64,000 nt of DNA from contig NZ_NTGA01000016.1 of assembly GCF_002289575.1 (NCBI RefSeq), forward strand, positions 1 to 64,000, read 5' to 3'. Every line of letters begins with the position of its first letter. Position 1 is the first letter of the stretch. A model generated the notes under the pieces. The model saw only the letters and a program-made list of their open reading frames with translations, searched no databases and had not been told where the DNA came from. The translations under genes and the position numbers were made by a program. Source of the stretch: Dietzia natronolimnaea (GTDB taxonomy: Bacteria > Actinomycetota > Actinomycetes > Mycobacteriales > Mycobacteriaceae). Positions 8,109 to 16,546 of this stretch are shown here, piece after piece.

Positions 8109-8882
8109 TCAGGCTCCGGGGGTCGGGACGCTGGTCGGCAGTGCGACCGCTCCGGTCCGAGACGCCGGGACGTCACCCGCACCCTGTCCGACCGGGCCGG
8201 CGGTCCAGGTCGAACTCGAGGGGGAGGTCGAGGTGGACGTGCCCGACCCACCGCCGAGGCTGCCCACTCCAGAGCTTCCTGTGCCGTTGGGGGCGACGGT
8301 CCCGGTGACCGTGGTGACCGGGTTACCGTTCCCGTCGACGATGACGGTGACCGGCGGCAGAACCATCTCGCCGCCGAAGACGGCCGTGCAGAGCGGTTCG
8401 GTCAATGATCCGGTCTGCCCCACCAGAGTCGCGCCTCCACCGGGCCCCGCGACCACATCGAGCAGGTTGGGGAAGCCCCCCAGTGCGGAGGTGACGAAGT
8501 CGAGGACGGCGGTCGGGACACCCGAGATGCCGAACAGCGGATAGAACTTGGCGACCGAGCCGCCGAGATCGGGCAGCTGACACGTCGCCTCGGACTCCGG
8601 CGCGAGGTCGCCCACGCTGGTGTCCTCCGCGCTGTCGGTGTCGAGGCTGCCCTCCTCACCGACACTGCCGTCATCCACACTGCCGCTTCCGGAGCCCTCG
8701 CCGCTCCCGCCCGGGAGGCTTCCGGAGTCGCCGCTGCCCCCGATGAGGCTGCCGAGGTCCAGGCTGCCCGTCGCCGAGCCGTCCGGCCCGTCGCCCCCCG
8801 CCTGGGCACTGACGATCGGGACGGAGAGCGCGACCGCCATCAGGGCGGCGGCGGAGGCGGTGACGACCCTGCGGGCGGACAT
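8109..8882 (-). CDS. secreted protein C, Gly/Ser/Asp-rich
   Basis: A 257-residue predicted exported protein. I choose ATG 8882 (AAGGGG upstream) because it places the signal peptide (VVTASAAALMAVALSVPIVSAQA) directly at the N-terminus; an ATG at 8945 or 8942 would add 20-21 Arg-rich residues. A Gly/Ser/Asp-rich linker (about residues 30-95) precedes a more ordered part with two cysteines (TCQLPDLGG, EPLCTAVFGG) and a Ser/Thr tail. It lacks the Ig-like motif of its neighbours but shares their LGSL units. Function unknown. It ends before a strong hairpin at 8042-8073. Confidence 0.7.
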   Translation of the reverse strand: MSARRVVTASAAALMAVALSVPIVSAQAGGDGPDGSATGSLDLGSLIGGSGDSGSLPGGSGEGSGSGSVDDGSVGEEGSLDTDSAEDTSVGDLAPESEATCQLPDLGGSVAKFYPLFGISGVPTAVLDFVTSALGGFPNLLDVVAGPGGGATLVGQTGSLTEPLCTAVFGGEMVLPPVTVIVDGNGNPVTTVTGTVAPNGTGSSGVGSLGGGSGTSTSTSPSSSTWTAGPVGQGAGDVPASRTGAVALPTSVPTPGA

Positions 8883-9027
8883 GGCGATGAGACCCCTTAG
8901 CTGGAGACGGACCAGGATGCGACGAACGCGGTCACACGCCATCACGGTTGAGTGGCGCCTGTTCTCGACAGGAGGACTGTATCCCGATCGGCCGGTGTCC
9001 GGTAGAGCTTCGGCGAAGCGTCAGCGA

Positions 9028-10050
9028 TCAGTCTCCGAGACTCCCCGCGCCGGTTGTGAACATCCCGAGCAACGCAGCCGGGGCACTGCCGAGAGCCGCC
9101 CCTCCGGTGGCCTCGGCATCGGCCCCGCCCGAGGACTCGCCACCCAGCAACGACGGCGAGAGGGTGCACAGGATCTGCCCGGCCGACCCCAGGTCCTGGG
9201 TCGAGCCGCTGTCCCCGAGGATCGACGGGAGCATGTTCACCACGGCGTTCACCAGGACCAGGAGCAGTCCGGAGGTCTCCGCGTCCCCGCCTCCGGTGAG
9301 AGCCGGCAGGAGAGCGCCCACCGAGGCACCGTCCACCTCCCCGTCACCGAGGGCGGCGCACAGGTCGGGCGTGGTGCCCGTCTCGTCGTCGGTGGAATCG
9401 AGTTCGGAACCGTCGGGCTCCACGGCGTCGGCCGCCGGGATACCGGGCACGGCGGAGAGGGTCGGGGCCGGCTGCGCGGTGGTGGTCGCGGCGTCGGGAG
9501 CGGTGGTGGTCGCGGCGTCGGGAGCGGTGGTCGGCGCGGGGTCGGCGGTCGCAGCGGGAGTGGTCGTGGCCTCCTCGTCGCCGACGGTCGCGGTCGACGG
9601 ATCGACCACGGTGACCGTGAGCTTCTCGGACTCGGACACCGGTCCGTTGGAGACGGTGACCAGCACCTCGTAGTCTCCCGCCCGGGTGGGCGTCCCGGAG
9701 ATCACCCAGCCGTCCTGGGTCAGACCGTCGGGCAGTCCGGTGACCTGGATGGAGGTGCCGGCCGGGATCGTGCCCCCGGCGGCACGGGCCACCACGGGTT
9801 CGAGGTCGAGGTTGACCGGGACCCCGAGCTCCATCTCCTGGGCCGTCGCGTCCTCGGCCGCGGGGTCCTGGACCCCTGCATCCTGGCCGGTCGCGTTCTG
9901 CGCCAGCATGATGTCGCCGGCGGCGACGCCGGTCGGCGCGGACACGGCGACGACGGTCCCACCCCCGACGACGGCGAGCGCGGCCAGCGCGCCTCCGAGA
10001 GCGAGGGAACGAGTGCGGGGGGCGGGGCTGTGGGGGCGGCGCTGGAACAT
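9028..10050 (-). CDS. secreted Ig-like protein D, Thr/Ala repeat
   Basis: A 340-residue exported protein; ATG 10050 is preceded by AAGGTG. A signal-like segment (LALGGALAALAVVGGGTVVAV) is followed by an Ig-like motif (VTGLPDGLTQDGWVISGTPT then AGDYEVLVTVS). A repeat of APDAATTT units comes next, and the C-terminal ~120 residues contain two cysteines (DLCAALGDG, QILCTLSP). The cysteine spacing and context resemble the C-terminal part of the neighbour at 8109-8882, suggesting common ancestry. It is the most upstream of the four secreted-protein genes and has direct repeats resembling MtrA sites in its promoter gap. Function unknown. Confidence 0.75.
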   Translation of the reverse strand: MFQRRPHSPAPRTRSLALGGALAALAVVGGGTVVAVSAPTGVAAGDIMLAQNATGQDAGVQDPAAEDATAQEMELGVPVNLDLEPVVARAAGGTIPAGTSIQVTGLPDGLTQDGWVISGTPTRAGDYEVLVTVSNGPVSESEKLTVTVVDPSTATVGDEEATTTPAATADPAPTTAPDAATTTAPDAATTTAQPAPTLSAVPGIPAADAVEPDGSELDSTDDETGTTPDLCAALGDGEVDGASVGALLPALTGGGDAETSGLLLVLVNAVVNMLPSILGDSGSTQDLGSAGQILCTLSPSLLGGESSGGADAEATGGAALGSAPAALLGMFTTGAGSLGD

Positions 10051-10115
10051 GGATTCACCTTGTCGTCCGGGGGGCGGGGCACGACCGGGGCAGCCCAGTC
10101 ACCTGTGCACCATAC

Positions 10116-10133
10116 GTCACATCAGTCACACTG
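10116..10133 (-). promoter_or_regulatory. MtrA-like direct repeat upstream of secreted protein D
   Basis: Two GTCACA units in exact 9-bp register (GTCACATCA at 10116-10124, GTCACACTG at 10125-10133) lie 66 bp upstream of the ATG at 10050. Mycobacterial MtrA is reported to bind GTCACAgcg direct repeats, and this is the best match in the window. It lies in the divergent gap with the ABC transporter at 10281. Confidence 0.45.
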
Positions 10134-10163
10134 ACCACACCCGTGCGCCGGGTGTCGGGGTGC

Positions 10164-10207
10164 CGGGCACTGGGTGCCGGCGTGTCGGGCACTGGGTGTC
10201 GGGGTGT
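10164..10207. repeat. 22-bp tandem repeat, two copies
   Basis: CGGGCACTGGGTG recurs at 10164 and 10186, giving two 22-bp units that differ at a few positions and are flanked by partial copies (GGGTGTCGGGG). It lies in the 230-bp divergent gap between secreted protein D and the ABC transporter. A role is not evident. Confidence 0.65.
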
Positions 10208-10280
10208 CACCCGGTCAATACACTCGGCGGCGAACGCCACGCCCGAACAGGCTGACGCCGTGCCCGACGGAAGGACCCCC

Positions 10281-11036
10281 GTGACCCCACCTCCCGAGAT
10301 CGCGATCCGGGCGCGCGGCCTGCGCAAGACCTACACGCGCGGCCGGGTGCGGGTCCGGGCCCTCGACGACGTAAACGTGACGGTGGACAAGGGGCGGTGG
10401 ACCGCGATCATGGGCCCCTCCGGCAGCGGCAAGTCCACGCTCATGCACTGCCTGGCCGGCCTCGACACCCCGGATCAGGGCACGGTGTCCATCGGGTCGA
10501 CCGACATCACCCGCCTCGGCGACGCCGGGCGGACGCGCCTGCGGCGGACCAGGGTCGGGTTCGTGTTCCAGTCCTTCAACCTGGTCCCCTCGCTCTCGGT
10601 GCGCGAGAACATCGCCCTGCCCGTCCGGATGACGCTGCGCCGCCCGGACCGCGCCCGGTTCGACGCTCTGGTGGGCGAGCTCGGGATCGGCGACCTGCTC
10701 CGCCGACGACCGCACGAGCTCTCGGGCGGCCAGCAGCAGCGGGTGGCGATCGCCCGCGCATTGCTGCCCCGACCCGACGTGGTCTTCGCCGACGAGCCCA
10801 CCGGCAACCTCGACTCCGAATCCGGGGAGGCGGTGCTCGGTCTGCTCGGTGCGTGCGCGCGGGAGAGCGGCCAGACAGTGGTCATGGTCACCCACGACAC
10901 CCACGCCGCCGCCTACACGGACACGGCGTTGATCCTGGCCGACGGGCGGATCGCCGACGAGGTCGACTCCCCCACCCAGGACACCGTCGACGCCGCCATG
11001 CGCACGCTCGCCGGCCGGCGCGCGACCCCCGCGTGA
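10281..11036 (+). CDS. ABC transporter ATP-binding protein (FtsE/LolD/MacB type)
   Basis: A 251-residue cytoplasmic ATPase subunit that pairs with the permease at 11033. Walker [10 protein letters not shown] is at 45-53, followed by the Q-loop region ([17 protein letters not shown]), signature LSGGQQQR, Walker [10 protein letters not shown] and the H-loop MVTHD. The sequence type is that of mechanotransmission exporters, which move lipids, peptides or lipoproteins or act on envelope proteins. GTG 10281 is chosen because GGAAGGA lies 6 bp upstream; an in-frame GTG at 10260 is less well placed. The stop overlaps the permease start by 4 bp. Confidence 0.88.
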   Translation: MTPPPEIAIRARGLRKTYTRGRVRVRALDDVNVTVDKGRWTAIMGPSGSGKSTLMHCLAGLDTPDQGTVSIGSTDITRLGDAGRTRLRRTRVGFVFQSFNLVPSLSVRENIALPVRMTLRRPDRARFDALVGELGIGDLLRRRPHELSGGQQQRVAIARALLPRPDVVFADEPTGNLDSESGEAVLGLLGACARESGQTVVMVTHDTHAAAYTDTALILADGRIADEVDSPTQDTVDAAMRTLAGRRATPA

Positions 11037-13597
11037 ACCCCCGGCTGGTTCTGGGCCAACTCCGCGCGAACGCGGTCCGCTACCTGGGCACGGTCCTGGC
11101 CATCGCCGTGGCGGTGGGGTTCGTCCTGGCCTCGGTGGGCGTCCTGCGCACGATCTCGGCCAGCGCGGACGCCACCTTCGGCCTGCGCTACGCGGGCACC
11201 TCGGTGCTCGTGCAGAACCTCGGCGACCGCACCTCCGCCGGTTCCGACGCCGGGCGCGCCGAGGCCGCCGAGGCGCAACGGCTCGGCCTGGAGGCCATCG
11301 CCTCCACTCCCGGGGTCCGGGCGGTCACGGTCGACACGCGATCGTACGTCCGGGTCCGTGTGGAGGGTCGGGCCCAACAGATGACGACGGCGACGGCGCT
11401 GTCCTCCGACGACGACCTGCGGTGGCAGAGGCTGGCCTCCGGCAGGCTGCCCGACGGGCCCGGTGAGGTGGCCGTGCGCGCGGACTCCGACATCCCCCTG
11501 GGGGCGTCATTCGAGGTCCGGCCCTCCGGCCGCTCCGACCCCTCCCCCGTCACGGTGGTGGGCCTGTTCGACCTGTCGGGCCAGCCCGATCTCGAGGCGG
11601 CGTTCCCGCTGTACACCGTCGACGATCAGATCCAGCAGTGGTCCCAGGCGGGCGCCGGCGGGGACGTACGCGTGGCAGGGGACGGTTCGGTGCCCGACCC
11701 CGTCCTCGCGGCGCGGATAGCCGAACGCCTCTCCGACCTCCCGGGAACCTCGGCCGTGGAGGTCTCCACCGGCACGGCGGAGGCCGAGGCGCTCGCCGAG
11801 TCGTTCGTGGGGGGCCGCGACGTCTACACCCGGGCCCTGCTCGCCTTCACCGTCCTGGCCGTGGCGGTGGCCTCACTGGTGATCGCCACGACCTTCGCCG
11901 TGGTGTTCGCCGCCCGCGTCCGCGAGACCGCGCTGCTGCGCTGCCTGGGCGCCTCGCGGCTGCAGCTGCGCCTGTCCGGGGCCGCCGAGGCGCTCGTGGT
12001 GGCCGCCCTCGCCACCGGTCTCGGACTGGCCCTGGGCCGGACGGGGGTCTCGGCGGCCACGGAGCTGGCCCCGAGGCTCGGGGTGACGATCCCGCTCCAG
12101 GAGGTCACCGTGCCTCCGGGTGCGTACGCCCTCGCCGCCGCGGTCGGGCTGGGGGTCACCCTGCTCACCGCCCTCCCGGCGTTGTGGCGGGCCACCGCGG
12201 GTAGCCCGCTCGCGGCCCTCCGACCGACCGACGTCCTCCCCGACCCGTGGTGGCGCCGCCTCGTGATGGTCCTGGCGGGGTCCGCCGTCGCGGCCGCGGG
12301 GTGGACGGCGATGGGATCCGCGGTGGACTCGCGGTCGGTGGTCGAGGCCGGGGCATGGGGGGTGCTCACGTTCCTCGGGGTACTTGCGGTGACGACCGGG
12401 GCCCTGCCCACCCTGCTCGGCGTCATCGGCACGGCCGTCGGGCCGGCCCTCGGCCCCGTCGGTCTTCTCGGCGCCCGCAACACGGCGCGCAGCCCACGCC
12501 GCACGGCCGCCACCTCGGCCGCCGTGCTGGTCGGTGTGACGCTCACCTCGACCATGGTCACCGGGATCGCGCTGTTGGGACCCGCCATCGAGTCCCGGTT
12601 GGTCGACCGCGTCCCACTCGACGTCGCCGTCACCTCACCCGACGGGATCCTGCCCGGCGCGCTGCCCGAGCAGCTGGCGGGGCTGGACGGGGTGGCGGAG
12701 TCCCTCGTCGTCGTCGACATGTACGCCCGCGACGACGAGGGCAGACGAACGGTCCTGCGCGTGGCCGACCCGGCCCGGGTGGCGGAGGTGATGCGCCGGG
12801 AGATCACACTGCCCGGCCCGGGCGAGATCGTCCTGCCCGAATCCTCTCCCGTGGCCGCCGGCGCACGTGACGGGGACACCGTCCGGTTCCGGTTCTTCAC
12901 CGACGACGACGCGCGGGACCTGGTGGTCCGTCGCACCACCGACCAGTGGGCCCTCGCCGACCCGGGCAGCGTTCCCGACTGGCCCCCGGCGCTCACGCCG
13001 GACGGGGCGCCCTGGCCGGAGGGCCTGGAGGTACCCCAGGAGTTCGTCCCCCGCACCGAGCAGTGGCTCCGGATGGAGGGCGGGCTGGAAGGCGAGCGGC
13101 TCGAGGCGGCGCTCGACGGGGTGCGGTCGGCGGTCGTGGAGGCCGACCCCTCGCTGGCGGTCACCGAGACGTTCGCCTCGCGGGAACAGGTCGCGGGATC
13201 CGTCCGGACCGTCCTGACGTCCAGTGCACTGTTGCTCGCGGTGGCGGTGGCACTTGCCCTGGTGGGGGTGGTCAACACGCTCACGCTGTCGGTCCGGGAA
13301 CGGACGCGCGAGATCGGCCTCCTCCGGGGCGTGGGCGTCACCCGGGCCGGCGTCTGGCGGATGCTCGTCCTGGAGACGGCTCTGGTGGCGTTGAGCGCCT
13401 CGGCTCTCGGAGTGGCCCTCGGTGCGGCGTTCGGCCGACTCGGCGCGGTCGCGATGACGGGGCCTGCGAACGCCGGTAACATAGCACTGCCGGTGAGCGA
13501 TCTGGTCACCGTGGGGGTCGGCGGAGTAGCGGCCGCCGTTCTCGCCGCCTGCCTGGCCTCGATCGGGGCGGCGCGGACACGGGCGGCGGAAATCTGA
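11033..13597 (+). CDS. FtsX/MacB-type ABC transporter permease
   Basis: An 854-residue integral membrane protein in the duplicated eight-to-ten-helix layout of actinobacterial FtsX-like permeases. An N-terminal helix (YLGTVLAIAVAVGFVLASVGVL) is followed by a large extracytoplasmic domain, then three helices and two central helices. A second extracytoplasmic domain and a final FtsX block precede the C-terminus; the block contains the characteristic LSVRERTREIGLLRGVG segment. It starts at GTG 11033 inside the ATPase stop codon (GTGA). It probably serves the neighbouring exported proteins or envelope lipids, which is a context inference; the substrate is unknown. Confidence 0.87.
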   Translation: MNPRLVLGQLRANAVRYLGTVLAIAVAVGFVLASVGVLRTISASADATFGLRYAGTSVLVQNLGDRTSAGSDAGRAEAAEAQRLGLEAIASTPGVRAVTVDTRSYVRVRVEGRAQQMTTATALSSDDDLRWQRLASGRLPDGPGEVAVRADSDIPLGASFEVRPSGRSDPSPVTVVGLFDLSGQPDLEAAFPLYTVDDQIQQWSQAGAGGDVRVAGDGSVPDPVLAARIAERLSDLPGTSAVEVSTGTAEAEALAESFVGGRDVYTRALLAFTVLAVAVASLVIATTFAVVFAARVRETALLRCLGASRLQLRLSGAAEALVVAALATGLGLALGRTGVSAATELAPRLGVTIPLQEVTVPPGAYALAAAVGLGVTLLTALPALWRATAGSPLAALRPTDVLPDPWWRRLVMVLAGSAVAAAGWTAMGSAVDSRSVVEAGAWGVLTFLGVLAVTTGALPTLLGVIGTAVGPALGPVGLLGARNTARSPRRTAATSAAVLVGVTLTSTMVTGIALLGPAIESRLVDRVPLDVAVTSPDGILPGALPEQLAGLDGVAESLVVVDMYARDDEGRRTVLRVADPARVAEVMRREITLPGPGEIVLPESSPVAAGARDGDTVRFRFFTDDDARDLVVRRTTDQWALADPGSVPDWPPALTPDGAPWPEGLEVPQEFVPRTEQWLRMEGGLEGERLEAALDGVRSAVVEADPSLAVTETFASREQVAGSVRTVLTSSALLLAVAVALALVGVVNTLTLSVRERTREIGLLRGVGVTRAGVWRMLVLETALVALSASALGVALGAAFGRLGAVAMTGPANAGNIALPVSDLVTVGVGGVAAAVLAACLASIGAARTRAAEI

Positions 13598-13664
13598 CCG
13601 ATGATGACATGACGCACCGCCCCGACCGGTAGCCATCCTTTGACAGAACTGAGACACTATCGTT

Positions 13665-14492
13665 ATGCGAACTCGGGTGCTCCTGTCCGCCGGCGCGATC
13701 GCGCTGGTGGCGGCGTCGTGCGCACAGCCGGAACCGCAGGTCCTCTCCGAGGCCCCGCGGTCCGCCTCTGCCACCGACCTCACCTCCGCGGCCGAATCGA
13801 GCGAGCGTGATACCCCGCCCGGCCGCTTCATCGCCCGGTGCGCCACCGAGGCCGACGGCGGCACACCGGGGATGACGGTGTTCACCGATGGCAGCCAGAG
13901 CGTCACGGACCACTGCCTGAGCCGGTACTACATCGGCGTGCAACCCGCACCGGGGGCGCTGTACGTCACCGACGACGAGACGGGCACCTACGCACCGCCC
14001 CGCCAGCCCGAGACGGGCACCACGGCCACACAGTGGACTCCCGCCCAGCCGCGGACGGATGCCGGGGAGCGGGATCCGTGGCTCGACGACGACGAGCCCA
14101 CCACGGACCGCAACGAGCCGACCGAGAGCGGCCCGGGCGAGCCCGCCGAGGAGACGACCCCGGATAGTCCGACGACCCCACCCGAGGGGACGACGCCGCC
14201 GACCACCCCGCCCACCAGCCCGCCCACCAGCCCGCCCACCGGTCCCGGGGACGCCGAGACCACCACCCCCAACGCTGGCGAGACGACGGCCGCGGACCAG
14301 GTCGGCCAACCCACCACCGGATCCGCCGAACCGGCGCCGACCGCGGTGCCGACCGAGACGGGAACCGACGCGGCCGTTCCCCCGCCGCCTCAGGCGCCCG
14401 GGTGGCCGCCGTTCGGGTGGATGGGATCCCATGACCCGAACGGGTCATTCGGCTCGGAGTGGCTCCCCTCCCTGCCCGCTCCGGTCAGCTGA
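13665..14492 (+). CDS. exported Pro/Thr-rich protein, possible lipoprotein
   Basis: A 275-residue protein with a signal sequence (MRTRVLLSAGAIALVAASCA). Cys19 could be lipidated, but the lipobox (VAASC) is non-canonical because the -3 residue is Ala. About 80 ordered residues follow with two cysteines, then a Pro/Thr/Glu-rich stretch with TPPTSPP repeats (about residues 130-240), typical of a cell-wall-spanning linker. ATG 13665 has no ribosome site, and a TTGACA at 13640 is too close for a standard promoter with a leader, so the message may be leaderless. It follows the ABC permease by 67 bp in the same direction. Confidence 0.7.
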   Translation: MRTRVLLSAGAIALVAASCAQPEPQVLSEAPRSASATDLTSAAESSERDTPPGRFIARCATEADGGTPGMTVFTDGSQSVTDHCLSRYYIGVQPAPGALYVTDDETGTYAPPRQPETGTTATQWTPAQPRTDAGERDPWLDDDEPTTDRNEPTESGPGEPAEETTPDSPTTPPEGTTPPTTPPTSPPTSPPTGPGDAETTTPNAGETTAADQVGQPTTGSAEPAPTAVPTETGTDAAVPPPPQAPGWPPFGWMGSHDPNGSFGSEWLPSLPAPVS

Positions 14493-14534
14493 ACGACCGC
14501 CGGCCCGATCGACTCGGGTCCGACCCGGGAGGAC

Positions 14535-14864
14535 TCAGGCCTCGCCCATCCGACGATGCAGGTCATCCCGCTTGACGCGGCGGTTGGCGTCCACGGCCGA
14601 GATGTCGGAGTTGATCTCCGCACGCAGGCGCGTGAACAGGACCATCGACAGCGGGAGCGCGATGACCACCGAGATGATCGCCGCGACGAGGACCGGCACG
14701 TCGACGCCCGCGAGACGCCCGATCCCGATGACGATCAGGGTCAGTGCGACGACCATCAGCAGCCTCAGCACCGTGTAGAACATCATGTTTCGGGCCAGGC
14801 GGGCACCGGGGCTGGTTCCGGCGGGCGCCTGTGCCGGGATTGCTGACTCGTCTCGCTCGCTCAT
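14535..14864 (-). CDS. DUF4229 membrane protein
   Basis: A 109-residue protein with two hydrophobic helices (MMFYTVLRLLMVVALTLIVIG and VPVLVAAIISVVIALPLSMVL), then a charged amphipathic tail (RLRAEINSDISAVDANRRV). This matches the DUF4229 family, which commonly lies near menaquinone genes in actinobacteria; menA is about 9 kb away here. It is divergent from the small membrane protein at 14904, with a 39-bp gap holding the palindrome GATACGTATC (14874-14883). The molecular role is unknown. Confidence 0.8.
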   Translation of the reverse strand: MSERDESAIPAQAPAGTSPGARLARNMMFYTVLRLLMVVALTLIVIGIGRLAGVDVPVLVAAIISVVIALPLSMVLFTRLRAEINSDISAVDANRRVKRDDLHRRMGEA

Positions 14865-14903
14865 GACCCCCAGGATACGTATCGTGGTGGAAAGGAGGTT
14901 CGA

Positions 14904-15065
14904 GTGATCTGGCTGTTCGCACTCATCGGAGTGGTGACCGTGGCGATTCTGCTGTGGCGGGCCTTCGGGCCCGGTTCACGGCCGGCCCCGCCCCGCGTGA
15001 TCGCACCGGACGACGACCCTGATTTCCTTCGGGATCTCGACGGGCGTAAACCCCTGGACCCCTAG
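14904..15065 (+). CDS. 53-residue single-pass membrane protein
   Basis: A short gene with a very strong ribosome site (AAAGGAGG at 14891-14898) five bases before GTG 14904. The product begins with one hydrophobic helix (IWLFALIGVVTVAILLW), then a Pro-rich basic stretch and an acidic tail (APDDDPDFLRDLDGRKPLDP). It ends 7 bp before the convergent phosphatase gene. Such short proteins, with a membrane helix and an FLRDLD-type acidic tail, often sit near DUF4229 genes in related genomes; that comparison is from memory. Function unknown. Confidence 0.75.
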   Translation: MIWLFALIGVVTVAILLWRAFGPGSRPAPPRVIAPDDDPDFLRDLDGRKPLDP

Positions 15066-15072
15066 CCGGGCA

Positions 15073-15600
15073 TCACGCCCGGCGGGCCAGGAGATCGACG
15101 ATCGAGTCGACCGCGTCGCTGATCTGCGTCCCCGTCCGGTCGAAGACCTCCGGTTCGCGGCCGATCGGGTCCTCGATGTCCCACGCCGGGTCGTCGGTGT
15201 CGACGCCGAGGCGAGCCCGCGCCAGGCCCGGGAGCGTCAGTGCCCGGTCCGAGTCGGCCAGATGGGCCGCCTCCAGCAGCGTATAAGTCCTCTTCCACAG
15301 CAGCGGCGCCATCTCCTGGACGGCATCGCGGTGGGCGCGCGTGGCGGTGAGAACCAGATCCTGGCCCCCGAGCACTCGCGGCGACAGGAGCCGGGCGCCG
15401 AAACCCTCCGCGCTGCCGCCGTACGCCTCGAGCACCCGGCGGGTCTCGGCGTGGATCTCCACACCGTTGACCGCCCTGGTCCCCGCGGACTCCACCGCCA
15501 CGTCGAGACCCGCTCCCGCGGCGCGCGCGGCGAGCAGACGCTCGGCCAGCGGTGACCGACACATGTTGCCGGTACAGACCGTCATCACCCGGATCGCCAT
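15073..15600 (-). CDS. low-molecular-weight protein tyrosine phosphatase
   Basis: A 175-residue cytosolic phosphatase. The catalytic P-loop CTGNMCRS sits at the N-terminus (Cys9, Arg15), and the general-acid aspartate is expected in DIEDPIG near residue 146. In related bacteria such enzymes dephosphorylate tyrosine kinases or act on host proteins. A homologous arsenate reductase activity cannot be excluded, but the DPIG motif favours a phosphatase. No cognate kinase gene is next to it. Start at ATG 15600. Confidence 0.85.
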   Translation of the reverse strand: MAIRVMTVCTGNMCRSPLAERLLAARAAGAGLDVAVESAGTRAVNGVEIHAETRRVLEAYGGSAEGFGARLLSPRVLGGQDLVLTATRAHRDAVQEMAPLLWKRTYTLLEAAHLADSDRALTLPGLARARLGVDTDDPAWDIEDPIGREPEVFDRTGTQISDAVDSIVDLLARRA

Positions 15601-15653
15601 GCCGCAGATCCTAGTTGGGCGCCGTCACGGCCACGATCCGCGTGGACCCCGCC

Positions 15654-16430
15654 TCACTCACCACGCCACTGCGGGGTGCGCTTGTCCAGGAACGCGCTCA
15701 TGCCCTCCTGGGCGTCGCACGTCATCGCGTTGGTGGCCATCGTCTCGGCCATCTCGCGGTACGCCTCGCCCTGCGGGAGATCGATCTGGCGATAGAAGGC
15801 CTGCTTGCCGATCTCCAGCGTCAGCGGGCTGGCGTCGACGATCCGGGTGGCGAGCTCGTCGACCCGGGCCCGGAGCCGGTCGGCGGATACCGCCTCGTTG
15901 ACCAGGCCCCAGTCGACCGCGGTGGCGGCGTCGATCGTCTCACCGGTCAGCAGCATCTGGAGTGCGCGCTTGCGGCCGATGCTCCGCGAGACCGCCACCA
16001 TCGGGGTCGAGCAGAACAGGCCGATCCGGACGCCCGGGGTGCCGAACCGCGCGGTGTCGACGGCCACCGCGAGGTCGCAGGTCGCCACGAGCTGACACCC
16101 GGCGGCGATGGCGTGGCCCTGCACCTCCGCGATCACGGGCTGGCGGATGGCCTGGATCGACTCCATGAGATCCACGCAGGTGTCGAAGACCTCGCGCTCC
16201 TCGTCGAGGGTGCGGTCGATCATCTCGCCGATCTCGTGCCCGGCGGACAGTGCCGGGCCTGACCCCGTCACCACGACCACCCCGCAGGACGGGTCGTCGC
16301 CGAGGTCGCGGATGGCGGCCGTGGCCTCGCGCATCATCTGCATCGAGAGGGGGTTGCGGCGCTCGGGCCGGTCGAGGGTCACTCGCGCGATCGGGCCGCT
16401 GCGCTCGACGAGGACGTAGGGGGTGCTCAC
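15654..16430 (-). CDS. enoyl-CoA hydratase/isomerase family protein
   Basis: A 258-residue crotonase-fold protein. Substrate-binding segments are present (RNPLSMQMM; SAGHEIGEM; EVQGHAIAAGCQLVATCDLAVA, the oxyanion hole). The usual second catalytic glutamate region reads FGTPGVRIGLFCSTPM, as in the ECHDC3-like branch, whose hydratase activity is uncertain. It could act on short acyl-CoA esters. It is monocistronic; the next gene upstream on the same strand is the small Cys-rich protein at 16681. Start at 16430. Confidence 0.85.
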   Translation of the reverse strand: MSTPYVLVERSGPIARVTLDRPERRNPLSMQMMREATAAIRDLGDDPSCGVVVVTGSGPALSAGHEIGEMIDRTLDEEREVFDTCVDLMESIQAIRQPVIAEVQGHAIAAGCQLVATCDLAVAVDTARFGTPGVRIGLFCSTPMVAVSRSIGRKRALQMLLTGETIDAATAVDWGLVNEAVSADRLRARVDELATRIVDASPLTLEIGKQAFYRQIDLPQGEAYREMAETMATNAMTCDAQEGMSAFLDKRTPQWRGE

Positions 16431-16546
16431 TGGGGGCCTCCGGGAGGGACGGGAGTACGTGTCCCCTGGTTCTACCCCGCCGGAGGGGTCCGCGACCCCG
16501 GACCGGAGACCACCGCCCCCGCGGGTGGACGACCTCTCGCGCCGGA

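Noticed and set aside
8620-10134. A plus-strand open frame of about 500 codons opposite the secreted proteins
   Set aside because: It mirrors the real minus-strand genes, which have signal peptides, ribosome sites and Ig-like motifs. The plus frame has Arg/Gly-rich sequence with no family pattern; long antisense frames are usual at this GC content.
10397-11032. Upstream extension of the ABC permease frame
   Set aside because: The open frame extends back through the ATPase gene, but the extension is the shifted ATPase sequence. The GTG at 11033 gives the proper first helix and a GTGA overlap.
13640-13663. TTGACA at 13640 as a standard promoter for the exported Pro/Thr-rich protein
   Set aside because: The only possible -10-like words (CACTAT, TATCGT) lie 9-12 bp away, which is too close, and the ATG follows directly.
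14513-14529. Small hairpin in the gap between the exported Pro/Thr-rich gene and the DUF4229 gene
   Set aside because: A seven-pair stem with one G-U and a three-base loop is too weak to call as a terminator here.
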